This document shows, one piece after another, positions 16,265 through 23,432 of a stretch of DNA of 64,000 bases. Below the pieces are notes generated by a model. The model was not told where the DNA came from. It worked only from the letters and a program-made list of their open reading frames with translations, and ran no database searches. The stretch is taken from assembly GCF_000214375.1 (NCBI RefSeq), contig NC_015578.1, forward strand, positions 1,550,001 through 1,614,000, written 5' to 3'. A program made the position numbers and the translations under genes. Position 1 is the first letter of the stretch; each line of letters begins with the position of its first letter. This DNA is from Treponema primitia ZAS-2 (GTDB lineage Bacteria; Spirochaetota; Spirochaetia; Treponematales; Breznakiellaceae).

Positions 16265-18820
16265 ATGAGGACTATGAAAAAGAGTGTACTATTTCCGGCT
16301 TTTTGGACCGCTCTGATCTTGTGCGGCGTCTTATCCATGGGATGTTCAAACATTCTTGAAGGAAATTCCGATGCGCCGGAATACACCGGAGAAACGGCGA
16401 TTCCGGAAGGCCAGGGCGCAGTATTGCTGAATATCCAATCCCTTTCGGCCCGTACCCTGCTGCCCTCTGCGGAACAGCTTTACTGTATCGCCACTTTTAC
16501 CAGCGGGACAAATACGGTAACGGAAAGCTTCGGCGGCATCAGCAAAAAAACAGTAGTCCTGTCTGAAGGAACCTGGAGCCTGGTGGTACAGGGGTACCGG
16601 AACCCGTCGGATGCCCTTGCGGATACGCCGCTTACACCAACTGCAAGCGGCAGTGTCTCCGAAATTATCGTAAGTTCGGGGGAGATGACCCCGGCGCCGG
16701 TGGTGCTGACTGCCCCTCAAACAGGCATAGGAAAACTGGCCCTGTCCGTAAGCTATCCCAGTGAACCCCAGATAATCGATGGCTGGATCAAGGTGGAACA
16801 GATAGGCGGCGCCTATACCAATAAGATTGACATAAACCCCGGCCCGGGTACTGGGTTTACCCGGCGATTTACCCTTGAAGCAGGGTATTACCATGTTTCA
16901 GTATATCTGTTTAATGGAAAAAACATCCTGACCAGGGATGTGGCCCATATACATGATGACTTGGAAACCCCGGCAGCCTTTAGCTTTACTGCCGCGGACC
17001 TCGCTGAAAATGCGGATATGACCGCCCTGAACTACGCCATAAGCCTTGCCAACATCAAAAAGGATGGGGTAAAGATCAGCCCCAACGGAACGTGGATCCC
17101 CTCAGGCTTCTTTTGGGCTACCCAGGAAAACATGGGTACCCTGAACGCCGCCATAACGGAAGCCCAGGCCATTGTCGCCCTGCGTGGAACGGGCTATACC
17201 CTGAGCGCAATCAGCGCCGCAACAACAACCCTGAACAATGCGGTAAATGCCTTTACCCGGACATCCGGCACCTATATTCCCGGTTCGGATGCGGATATCG
17301 GCCTTTATATTGATGATGATTCCTCCCCGGAGGATGCCGCCGGGAAGACCCTGGCATCGGCCCTGGCTTGGCTGCAGATCCACGGACTTGATGATACTGC
17401 ATACACCATATTGCTGGGCAATGATGAAACTCTGACCCCCTGGACCCTGGGGGGCTCTTCAGGCGGGACCGCTATTGCATTCGACGGCAAGACCGGCGTT
17501 ACCCTTACCCTGAAGGGAAAAAGCGCCGAACGGATCGTGCAGCTTAGCGGACAGGGGAGCCTGTTTACCGTTTATGGGGGAGTAACTCTTGTTTTGGATG
17601 AAAATATCACCCTCAAGGGTATCTCCGCTAACAACACTTCGTTGGTATTTATCTCTGGTAATAATGCAAAACTTGAGATGAAGGCGGGGTCTAAAATCAC
17701 AGACAATACCAATACCTCCTCCTCCTCCTACGGCGGTGGCGGTGTGTATGTCTCTTCCGGGACTTTTACCATGAGCGGCGGGACCATATCTGGTAATACC
17801 TCCTCCTCCTCCTACGGCGGTGGCGGTGTGTATGTCTCTTCCGGAACTTTTACCATGAGCGGTGGGACTATATCCGGTAATACCACCACCACCACCTCCT
17901 CCTACTACTCCGGCGGCGGCGGTGTGTATGTCTCTTCCGGGACTTTTACCATGAGCGGCGGGACCATATCCGATAATACCTCCTCCTCCTCCTACTACTC
18001 CTACGGCGGCGGTGTGTATGTCTCTTCCGGAACTTTTACCATGAGCGGTGGGGCTATATCCGGTAATACCTCCACCGGCTACTACTACGGTGGCGGCGGT
18101 GTGTATGTCTCTTCCGGGACCTTTACCATGAGCGGCGGGGCTATATCCGGTAATACTACCACTACCACCACCACCATCTCCTCCTCGTCCGGCGGCGGCG
18201 GCGGCGTGTATGTCGGCTCCTCCGGAACTTTTACCATGAGCAGTGGGACCATATCTGGTAATACCTCCCCCTCCTCCTATGGTGGCGGCGTGTATTCCGA
18301 GGGGGCATTTACCATGAGCGGTGCATCCAGGGTTGCCTTAAATAACCCGGTGTTTATTTCTCTTGGTAAGGAACTACTCATCGGCGGCGCCTTGAGCGGC
18401 TCCGATCCGGTTGCAGCCCTGGAATTGGAAACCAATATTGGGTGGATAGGGAAGGCCCTTATCAAATGGGCACCCAGCCAGAGCGGCACACTGCCGGTTA
18501 GCCGCTTTAGCTACCCCAACAGCAATATGGTGAATAGTTCGGGTGTGGTTAGCATTGTCAATCCAGCGCCCCTTTCTTTGGGGGCCACCAGCGGCGCATG
18601 GCTTGCCCCGGGGGATGCCCATTACTACAAGATTGCCGCAACTATCAACCGGACTTACCGCATTACCACTACTGGCATGGGCATGGGCCCTTCCGTGTCT
18701 AAGGCCTACCCCGATGGTACGGGAATCGCTGCAGGCAGTTTTATTGCCAACAGAACCGGGGATGTTATTGTCATGGTTACCGGGGATGGTGCGTATACCC
18801 TGACATATACGGAAGAGTAG
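16265..18820 (+). CDS. Large repeat-bearing lipoprotein, probable beta-helix
   Basis: An 851-residue protein with a lipobox (LSMGC at about residue 21-25). Residues about 30-280 form an unrecognised beta-rich domain, and 280-340 a helical FIVAR-like segment (TLNAAITEAQ, LNNAVNAF). From about 340 the chain resembles right-handed parallel beta-helix surface proteins: VTLVLDENITLKG, then seven near-identical turns of GGGVYVSSGTFTMSGGTISGNT separated by variable Ser/Thr/Tyr runs (residues about 480-690). The C-terminal 100 residues form a beta-sandwich-like end (MVNSSGVVSIVNPAPLSLGA). It is the last gene of the operon, followed by a hairpin terminator. The repeat number is likely to vary among strains. 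It may act as an adhesin, but that is inferred. Confidence 0.8.
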   Translation: MRTMKKSVLFPAFWTALILCGVLSMGCSNILEGNSDAPEYTGETAIPEGQGAVLLNIQSLSARTLLPSAEQLYCIATFTSGTNTVTESFGGISKKTVVLSEGTWSLVVQGYRNPSDALADTPLTPTASGSVSEIIVSSGEMTPAPVVLTAPQTGIGKLALSVSYPSEPQIIDGWIKVEQIGGAYTNKIDINPGPGTGFTRRFTLEAGYYHVSVYLFNGKNILTRDVAHIHDDLETPAAFSFTAADLAENADMTALNYAISLANIKKDGVKISPNGTWIPSGFFWATQENMGTLNAAITEAQAIVALRGTGYTLSAISAATTTLNNAVNAFTRTSGTYIPGSDADIGLYIDDDSSPEDAAGKTLASALAWLQIHGLDDTAYTILLGNDETLTPWTLGGSSGGTAIAFDGKTGVTLTLKGKSAERIVQLSGQGSLFTVYGGVTLVLDENITLKGISANNTSLVFISGNNAKLEMKAGSKITDNTNTSSSSYGGGGVYVSSGTFTMSGGTISGNTSSSSYGGGGVYVSSGTFTMSGGTISGNTTTTTSSYYSGGGGVYVSSGTFTMSGGTISDNTSSSSYYSYGGGVYVSSGTFTMSGGAISGNTSTGYYYGGGGVYVSSGTFTMSGGAISGNTTTTTTTISSSSGGGGGVYVGSSGTFTMSSGTISGNTSPSSYGGGVYSEGAFTMSGASRVALNNPVFISLGKELLIGGALSGSDPVAALELETNIGWIGKALIKWAPSQSGTLPVSRFSYPNSNMVNSSGVVSIVNPAPLSLGATSGAWLAPGDAHYYKIAATINRTYRITTTGMGMGPSVSKAYPDGTGIAAGSFIANRTGDVIVMVTGDGAYTLTYTEE
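17714..18330 (+). repeat. Seven in-frame tandem repeats with trinucleotide runs
   Basis: Units anchored on the codons for G-V-Y-V begin at 17741, 17825, 17921, 18011, 18098, 18203 and 18287. Their spacings of 84, 96, 90, 87, 105 and 84 bases are all multiples of three. Length differences come from runs of TCC and ACC codons (poly-Ser, poly-Thr) and Gly codons between conserved cores. Confidence 0.92.
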
Positions 18821-18838
18821 TCCGGAAAGATAGAAAAA

Positions 18839-18883
18839 GTGCCTGTCACCGGTTTTGGAAAAAGGTGACAGTCACCTCTTTTT
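18839..18883 (+). terminator. REP-like palindrome acting as bidirectional terminator
   Basis: GTGCCTGTCACC (18839-18850) faces GGTGACAGTCACC (18864-18876), which is itself palindromic, flanked by AAAAA before and TCTTTTTT after. It follows the lipoprotein stop by 19 bases and would stop transcripts from both sides. The same core occurs at 23362, 30738 and 30789. Confidence 0.65.
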
Positions 18884-18927
18884 TATCTTGTCCTGACATT
18901 CCCTTATGTCCGTGTTTGAACAGTTCT

Positions 18928-19215
18928 TCACCCTGCCAAAACCTTGGAAACCACATCCGGAACTTGCTCAATAACTTTAAGATACGCCCTGGCCGCCGGG
19001 TCCGGCTGCCGCTTCCCCTGTTCCCAATTCCGCAACGTATAAAGCGACAATCCAAAGCGCTTGGCAAATGCAGGTTGTGAAAGTCCCATTTGCTGCCGTA
19101 TGGCCTTAACATTAATCTGCTCCGGTATATGAATTCGGTAGGTATCCTGGGCCAGTTCATCCCGGGAAATGGCAAGCGCCTCTTTCATACTCTCAACAAT
19201 CCGGCTTCCGCTCAT
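18928..19215 (-). CDS. XRE-family HTH antitoxin (HigA-like)
   Basis: A 95-residue protein. Residues about 35-90 form an XRE helix-turn-helix: VKAIRQQMGLSQPAFAKRFGLSLYTLRNWEQGKRQPD. The pattern with an N-terminal extension of about 30 residues is that of HigA2/RelB-type antitoxins encoded after a RelE-fold toxin. Here the gene in front is a shortened toxin whose TAA overlaps this ATG (TAATG, 19213-19217). The protein may still act as a repressor of its own promoter. It ends about 50 bases from the terminator that closes the lipoprotein operon. An AGGGAG site precedes it. Confidence 0.8.
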   Translation of the reverse strand: MSGSRIVESMKEALAISRDELAQDTYRIHIPEQINVKAIRQQMGLSQPAFAKRFGLSLYTLRNWEQGKRQPDPAARAYLKVIEQVPDVVSKVLAG

Positions 19216-19355
19216 TATTTTAATCTCCCTGCTCTATAATTTTCTAACAAGACCCGTTCATCACCCTCAAGAAGCTTCTTTCTATCCCGTAGAAACGATG
19301 GTGTTTCAATAACGGTGACAGGCCCTGATGTGATCATATGGTAAGTGTAAGCCAT
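19215..19355 (-). pseudogene. Truncated RelE/HigB-type toxin
   Basis: A 46-codon ORF reading MAYTYHMITSGPVTVIETPS and ending RAGRLK. The segment VIETPSFLRDRKKLLEGDERVLLENY matches the start of HigB2-type toxins, which normally continue for about 60 more residues (including the G-x-G-G-L-R-K core). Here the chain goes straight to a short tail whose stop overlaps the antitoxin start. An in-frame internal deletion best explains this. The product lacks the catalytic part and cannot be an active RNase. Confidence 0.6.
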
Positions 19356-19448
19356 TGGATTACCCCTGTCAAGTTTTTTTTAACTTGCCTTTTTGACCAA
19401 GCGCCCAGAAAGGAGGTGTCTTACGCTTTACGTAATGCCCGTGATGCC

Positions 19449-19478
19449 TTGACAAACACACCTTATATGGTGTATATT
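19449..19478 (+). promoter_or_regulatory. hicAB promoter with overlapping operator
   Basis: TTGACA (19449-19454), 18 bases, TATATT (19473-19478), ending 5 bases before the hicA ATG. The spacer contains the inverted repeat ACACC-TTATAT-GGTGT (19457-19472), a good site for repression by the HicB helix-turn-helix. With so short a leader, translation must start close to the transcript end. Confidence 0.6.
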
Positions 19479-19483
19479 TAATC

Positions 19484-19663
19484 ATGAGCGGCAAGGAATT
19501 TGTCAAGAAATTGATGAAAGATGGCTGGATTTTAGATCGGGTAAATGGTTCCCATCATATTATGCGAAAAAACAGCATCAATTTATCCGTGCCGGTACAT
19601 GGGAATGGGGACTTGAAACCGGGTATTCTCAATACATTAATGAAAAAGGCGGGTTATAAATGA
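19484..19663 (+). CDS. hicA: HicA mRNA interferase toxin
   Basis: A 59-residue toxin of the double-stranded-RNA-binding-like fold: MSGKEFVKKLMKDGWILDRV, then GSHHIMRK with the catalytic His, and VPVHGNGDLKPGILNTLMKK. All landmarks of HicA are present and the length is normal. HicA cuts mRNA independently of the ribosome until bound by HicB. Its stop overlaps the hicB start as ATGA at 19660-19663. There is no clear Shine-Dalgarno between the promoter and the ATG, which would allow leaderless or weak initiation. Confidence 0.9.
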   Translation: MSGKEFVKKLMKDGWILDRVNGSHHIMRKNSINLSVPVHGNGDLKPGILNTLMKKAGYK

Positions 19664-20088
19664 AAACGATGATTCCCTGTAAAATAAGCTATTCAAAAAA
19701 AGATGATTGCTGGTATGTTGAATCTCCCGGGTTCTACGATGGCATCATGACTTACGGCAGTACTCTGGAGGAGGCCAAACGTATGGCCGGAGAAGCCGCG
19801 TCGGGACTTCTTGAGTCATACCTTGAACATGGGGACAAATTTATCATCCCCAAGGGAAGAACTTCTTCAGGCTGGTATGGTATAGAAATAGCGCCGGCCC
19901 TGTCTTTTGCGCTTTGGCTCCGGAATGCCCGGTTATCGCGTAATATGACCCTTGCAGAGACGGCGGAAAAATTGAAGGTAAAATACCAGGTTTACCAAAA
20001 ACTGGAAAATCCCCGCACTGCCAATCCTACACTGAAAACATTAAAAAAACTTGAGGAACTATTTCACGAAGAAATTGTCAGGGTTTAA
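19660..20088 (+). CDS. hicB: HicB antitoxin with C-terminal HTH
   Basis: A 142-residue antitoxin. The N-terminal partial RNase-H-like HicB domain reads CKISYSKKDDCWYVESPGFYDGIMTYGSTLEEAKRMAGEAASGLLESYLE, the part that covers HicA. Residues about 80-140 form a helix-turn-helix (LRNARLSRNMTLAETAEKLKVKYQVYQKLE) that should bind the inverted repeat upstream of hicA. It overlaps hicA by 4 bases. The order toxin-antitoxin with an overlap is standard for HicAB. Confidence 0.9.
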   Translation: MKTMIPCKISYSKKDDCWYVESPGFYDGIMTYGSTLEEAKRMAGEAASGLLESYLEHGDKFIIPKGRTSSGWYGIEIAPALSFALWLRNARLSRNMTLAETAEKLKVKYQVYQKLENPRTANPTLKTLKKLEELFHEEIVRV

Positions 20089-20109
20089 AACAGAGGTAGG
20101 CTGGCAAAC

Positions 20110-20604
20110 ATGTCATCACCACCACACAAATTCAAAGCCCCCATTGACCTAATCGGAATAAACCCCTTTGTATTTCTCCCCGAAAATATTTTGACTGATC
20201 TGTTTAAACAAGCGGGTAAAGAAAAAGGCCCTATCCCTGTTAAAGGAACTGTGAACAATAATCTGTATAAACAGACCCTGGTAAAATACAGGGGCTATTG
20301 GCGATTGTATATTAATACAACAATGCTAAAAGATTCGCCGAACAGAATTGGCGAAATAATAGAAGTAACCATAAGTTTTGACCCGGTTGAACGGACAATA
20401 ACTCCGAACCCGAAATTTATAAAAGCCCTGGAAGAAAATAGTGAAGCAAAAACAGTCTTTGACGGATTATCCCCCTCTAAAAAACATGAAATTATCCGGT
20501 ACATTTCATTCCTAAAAACAGAAAAGAGCATTGACAAAAATATAGATAAGGCAATAGATTTTTTATTGGGCAATGGAAATTTTGTTGGCAGAGACAAGCC
20601 GTAG
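20110..20604 (+). CDS. DUF1905/YdeI-like protein
   Basis: A 164-residue protein. The N-terminal half (PVKGTVNNNLYKQTLVKYRGYWRLYINTTMLKDS and GEIIEVTISFDP) matches DUF1905, a small beta-barrel domain. The C-terminal half (FDGLSPSKKHEIIRYISFLKTEKSIDKNIDKAIDFL) matches the helical YdeI/OmpD-associated region, with the usual S-x-x-K-x-E-x-[IV]-x-[FW]-[IL] pattern. No biochemical role is established. It lies 21 bases after hicB and may be co-transcribed, but it is not a known part of HicAB. Codon use is more AT-rich than in the neighbouring housekeeping genes, which fits a transferred region. Confidence 0.72.
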   Translation: MSSPPHKFKAPIDLIGINPFVFLPENILTDLFKQAGKEKGPIPVKGTVNNNLYKQTLVKYRGYWRLYINTTMLKDSPNRIGEIIEVTISFDPVERTITPNPKFIKALEENSEAKTVFDGLSPSKKHEIIRYISFLKTEKSIDKNIDKAIDFLLGNGNFVGRDKP

Positions 20605-20619
20605 GAAAAAAGGAAGATT

Positions 20620-21309
20620 ATGCCGATGTCTGATTCATCTGAAAAAGAAAAAGTGATAGAAAAGATACGCAAACTCTTTGCCATGTCCGAATCCACCTCG
20701 ATTAACGAAGCTGCCATAGCGGCGGAAAAAGCGCAGCTCCTGATGAGCGAATACAGCATATCCGCCGGTGATTTTATGGCATCCTTCAATATCCCCACTA
20801 AAAGAAATATTCCCCTGTGGCAGCAAAGCCTTGGGTTAACCATTGCAGATTTATACGGCGTAGTCATGAGGCGGGATCAAAACTTAATTTATGAAGATGA
20901 TGCCTCCGGTTATTATACGTATTCCCTTCAATTCATCGGCGACGAAGTGTATGCAACGGTTGCAAAAGAAATGTTTGTGTATCTCAAAGAAGCAATACAG
21001 CGGCTGTCCATGGCGGTAGGGGGACGAAGCAGCCGGGACGCTTTCTGTAAAGGCGCTTCTCGGACGGTGATTGAGAAGCTCAATAATATGGGTACCGATG
21101 AATCATGGATCAGCCAAAGAAAACGTCGATATCTGCAAGCCTGTGATTATGTGGAAAACACCCTGGCCCTTGTAGTTCCCGCCAGAAGAAATGTTAAGTT
21201 CTCTATTGATCAGTCAAATTATGATAAAGGGCGGGATGCGGGAAACCGTATCTCCCTGCACAGGCAGGCCGGCGGAATTGCGCCCCAAGGAAAAATAACC
21301 GGTCGGTAA
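20620..21309 (+). CDS. DUF2786 domain protein
   Basis: A 229-residue protein. Residues about 5-45 (KEKVIEKIRKLFAMSESTSINEAAIAAEKAQLLMSEYSI) match the DUF2786 domain, a short helical segment often seen in phage and plasmid proteins. The middle (WQQSLGLTIADLYGVVMRR, EVYATVAKEMFVYL) matches the DUF7168-like region usually joined to it. No enzyme motif is obvious. It follows the DUF1905 gene by 15 bases with an AGGAAG site. It closes the accessory stretch and converges on the PQQ/HEAT gene. Confidence 0.72.
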   Translation: MPMSDSSEKEKVIEKIRKLFAMSESTSINEAAIAAEKAQLLMSEYSISAGDFMASFNIPTKRNIPLWQQSLGLTIADLYGVVMRRDQNLIYEDDASGYYTYSLQFIGDEVYATVAKEMFVYLKEAIQRLSMAVGGRSSRDAFCKGASRTVIEKLNNMGTDESWISQRKRRYLQACDYVENTLALVVPARRNVKFSIDQSNYDKGRDAGNRISLHRQAGGIAPQGKITGR

Positions 21310-21355
21310 GCTTGTATTAGGCCCGGTTACTTACCGATACCACAGACATGTGCCA

Positions 21356-23320
21356 TCAGCGCAATGATTGTAATTCCTTCCGTGCCACAGCCTGTGCAAA
21401 GGCGGGGCCGATGTCCGCCACTGCGGAGAGGAGCCGTATGCCTGCTTCACTCAAGGGGGGGCCTGAGAAGCGGCAGAGTGAGCCGGTTGCGGCGGCTACT
21501 GCGGCCAGGACCCGTTCATCTCGGTTCGGGATCAGGGGGAAGATCATGGATCTGAATGCGGCCAAGGCTATGCCGTCGGGATCAACCCCAATGTAGCCTA
21601 TGGCCTCTGCGGCGGCGGCCTTGACCAGGGGGTCCGGATCGCTGCGGCAGAGGCCGGCCAGGAAGGGTATGGTTTCCCGGGAACCCATGTAGGCCAGGAG
21701 CCGGGCTGCTTCGACCCGGTAATTCACATGGATCAGGGGGTGCAGGGGGGACTGGTTCATCGGCGCGTCCGCAATGCTTCCGGCGATTTCCATGAGGTAG
21801 GCTGCGTAGCTCCGCTCGTTTTCCCCCAGCCTGCCTTCCCGGGCGGCGGTGGAGATTCGTTCCAGCCGGTCCCTGATTTCCCTCTCCTCATAGCGGTTGA
21901 AGTCCTCCGCCCAGGGCGAAGGCCGGGGGTTCCCGGTACCGTAGCTGCCCTCAGGGGCGGGCCCGTAGATGGACTGCCGTTGGGTTTTAATGGTGTCTTC
22001 CAGGTGGTAGGCGTAGAGTACCCAGTCATTGCCCCCGGAGTAGAGTATGCCCTCGTCGGAAAAGGCCGGGGGGGACTTTGCGTCCTGGATACGCTGGAGC
22101 CAGTGCTGTTTGCCATCCTCGAAATACCCGGTGGCCCCGGATTTGCTCAGGGCATAGAGGCCCCGTTCATCGTAGATCAGGGAGGACTCTGCCGGGGTAT
22201 CCGAGTTGGCGATATGGCTGTCCCCGGACCAGAGGCTGCGTTTTTCTCCCACCGAATAGAGGGAGACCTTCCCGTTTGCCAGGGCCATGCCCAGTTTGTC
22301 CCCCCGACTGGCTACTGCCAGGGGCGCCGCAGCCAGGGCGGGGAAGGCTAGGGCGAAGCTTTGCTCGGACCTGGTCCAGCGTATGGTTTCGGCTTTTCCG
22401 GTTTTGTAAACCACCAGCAGGGTTGTCTCGGCGCCGGTGAAGACCGGGGGGAATTTTGAGGCGATATCAGCGGCAGCAGTGGCCTTTTCCCCCGCAAGCC
22501 GGGCTGCGGCTTCCGCGGCTCCCCGTGCCTGGGCTGCGGTGTTTTGGGCGGCCTGGTTATCCGGGGCGGCCTTTGCGGCAGCAGCGGCTTTTTCGGCGGC
22601 TTCCCGGGCCACGGCGGCGGCTTTGGCAGCCTCCTCCGCAGTTTTTGCGGCCTCAGCCACCGCAGCCTTGAAGGCTTCCGCTGCAGCTTCCGTGGCTTCA
22701 GGGGCCAGTGATTCCGCCGCCGGGGTATCCAGGGCAATGAAAAGCGCCGGGGTTTCCGAAAGCCGCCGGGACAGGGCCTTTCCAAAGGCGTTCAGGACCA
22801 GGAGTTCCCCGTCGTTTTGGATAGCCAACAATCCCCCCTGTTTGTCCAACTGGAGGGGGAGGCCCAGGGGCTGGGTCAGGGGCTTCGACCAGAGGGGGAA
22901 CCCCGAGGCGGTATAGCAGGCGATACGTGAGGCAGTAGGGACAAAAATCCGGCCGTCAAAGCCCACCTGTACCGGGCTGGTGATGGGCGCCCCCAGATTG
23001 ACCCGCCATAGTTCCTGGCCAACCCGATTCAGGGCAATTAAAAGCCCATTGGTCCGGCAAATATAACTGGTCCCTTCTCGGGAGCGGGTGATAAAGGGGG
23101 TCAGCCGGCCCTGGGCGTTGAAGTTCCACAGTTCCCGGCCTTCCCGGGAATATGCCTGGACATTCCCCCCGTCACAGACCGCCGCCACGGATTCCACCTG
23201 GGCAGCCGGGGCGCCGATCACCGCCCCGCCCAGAGCATGGCGCCAGTAGGGTGCCTGTTGGGCATGGAGGGTTGTGATACAGAAAACACAGAACAGAAAC
23301 GCCGGGATTTTTGTTTTCAT
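21356..23320 (-). CDS. Exported PQQ-propeller and HEAT-repeat protein
   Basis: A 654-residue protein from ATG at 23320, which begins the signal peptide MKTKIPAFLFCVFCITTLHA. The open frame extends 28 codons further up through a palindromic repeat, but that would bury the signal. Residues about 25-190 and 280-430 contain beta-propeller strands (AYSREGRELWNFNAQGRLTP, GFPLWSKPLTQPLGLPLQLD) resembling PQQ/WD-like repeats. Residues about 190-280 are an Ala-rich coiled coil. The C-terminal 130 residues hold HEAT-like repeats (VEAARLLAYMGSRETIPFLA, PLVKAAAAEAIGYIG). A periplasmic scaffold role is plausible. It is divergent from the helicase gene. Confidence 0.78.
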   Translation of the reverse strand: MKTKIPAFLFCVFCITTLHAQQAPYWRHALGGAVIGAPAAQVESVAAVCDGGNVQAYSREGRELWNFNAQGRLTPFITRSREGTSYICRTNGLLIALNRVGQELWRVNLGAPITSPVQVGFDGRIFVPTASRIACYTASGFPLWSKPLTQPLGLPLQLDKQGGLLAIQNDGELLVLNAFGKALSRRLSETPALFIALDTPAAESLAPEATEAAAEAFKAAVAEAAKTAEEAAKAAAVAREAAEKAAAAAKAAPDNQAAQNTAAQARGAAEAAARLAGEKATAAADIASKFPPVFTGAETTLLVVYKTGKAETIRWTRSEQSFALAFPALAAAPLAVASRGDKLGMALANGKVSLYSVGEKRSLWSGDSHIANSDTPAESSLIYDERGLYALSKSGATGYFEDGKQHWLQRIQDAKSPPAFSDEGILYSGGNDWVLYAYHLEDTIKTQRQSIYGPAPEGSYGTGNPRPSPWAEDFNRYEEREIRDRLERISTAAREGRLGENERSYAAYLMEIAGSIADAPMNQSPLHPLIHVNYRVEAARLLAYMGSRETIPFLAGLCRSDPDPLVKAAAAEAIGYIGVDPDGIALAAFRSMIFPLIPNRDERVLAAVAAATGSLCRFSGPPLSEAGIRLLSAVADIGPAFAQAVARKELQSLR

Positions 23321-23361
23321 ATATACAGTATCGGAAAAAAGCGATGGTGCCGGGTGAAAAA

Positions 23362-23374
23362 GGTGACTGTCACC
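23362..23374. repeat. REP-like palindrome GGTGACTGTCACC
   Basis: A perfect palindrome around a central T, flanked by AAAAA on the left and TTT on the right. It lies between the divergent PQQ/HEAT and DinG-like genes. It is the same core as at 18864, 30738 and 30789. Confidence 0.7.
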
Positions 23375-23432
23375 TTTCCAGCACCCTATTCTCCCCCTTG
23401 CCATTTTCAGGTGGCTTACAGATACTGGGATA

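Noticed and set aside
19307-19322. REP-like core (GGTGACAGGC) inside the truncated toxin
   Set aside because: Only part of the palindrome matches and it falls in the conserved toxin start, so chance is more likely than insertion.
23321-23404. Upstream extension of the PQQ/HEAT gene
   Set aside because: It reads through the REP-like palindrome and would hide a clear signal peptide that begins at 23320.
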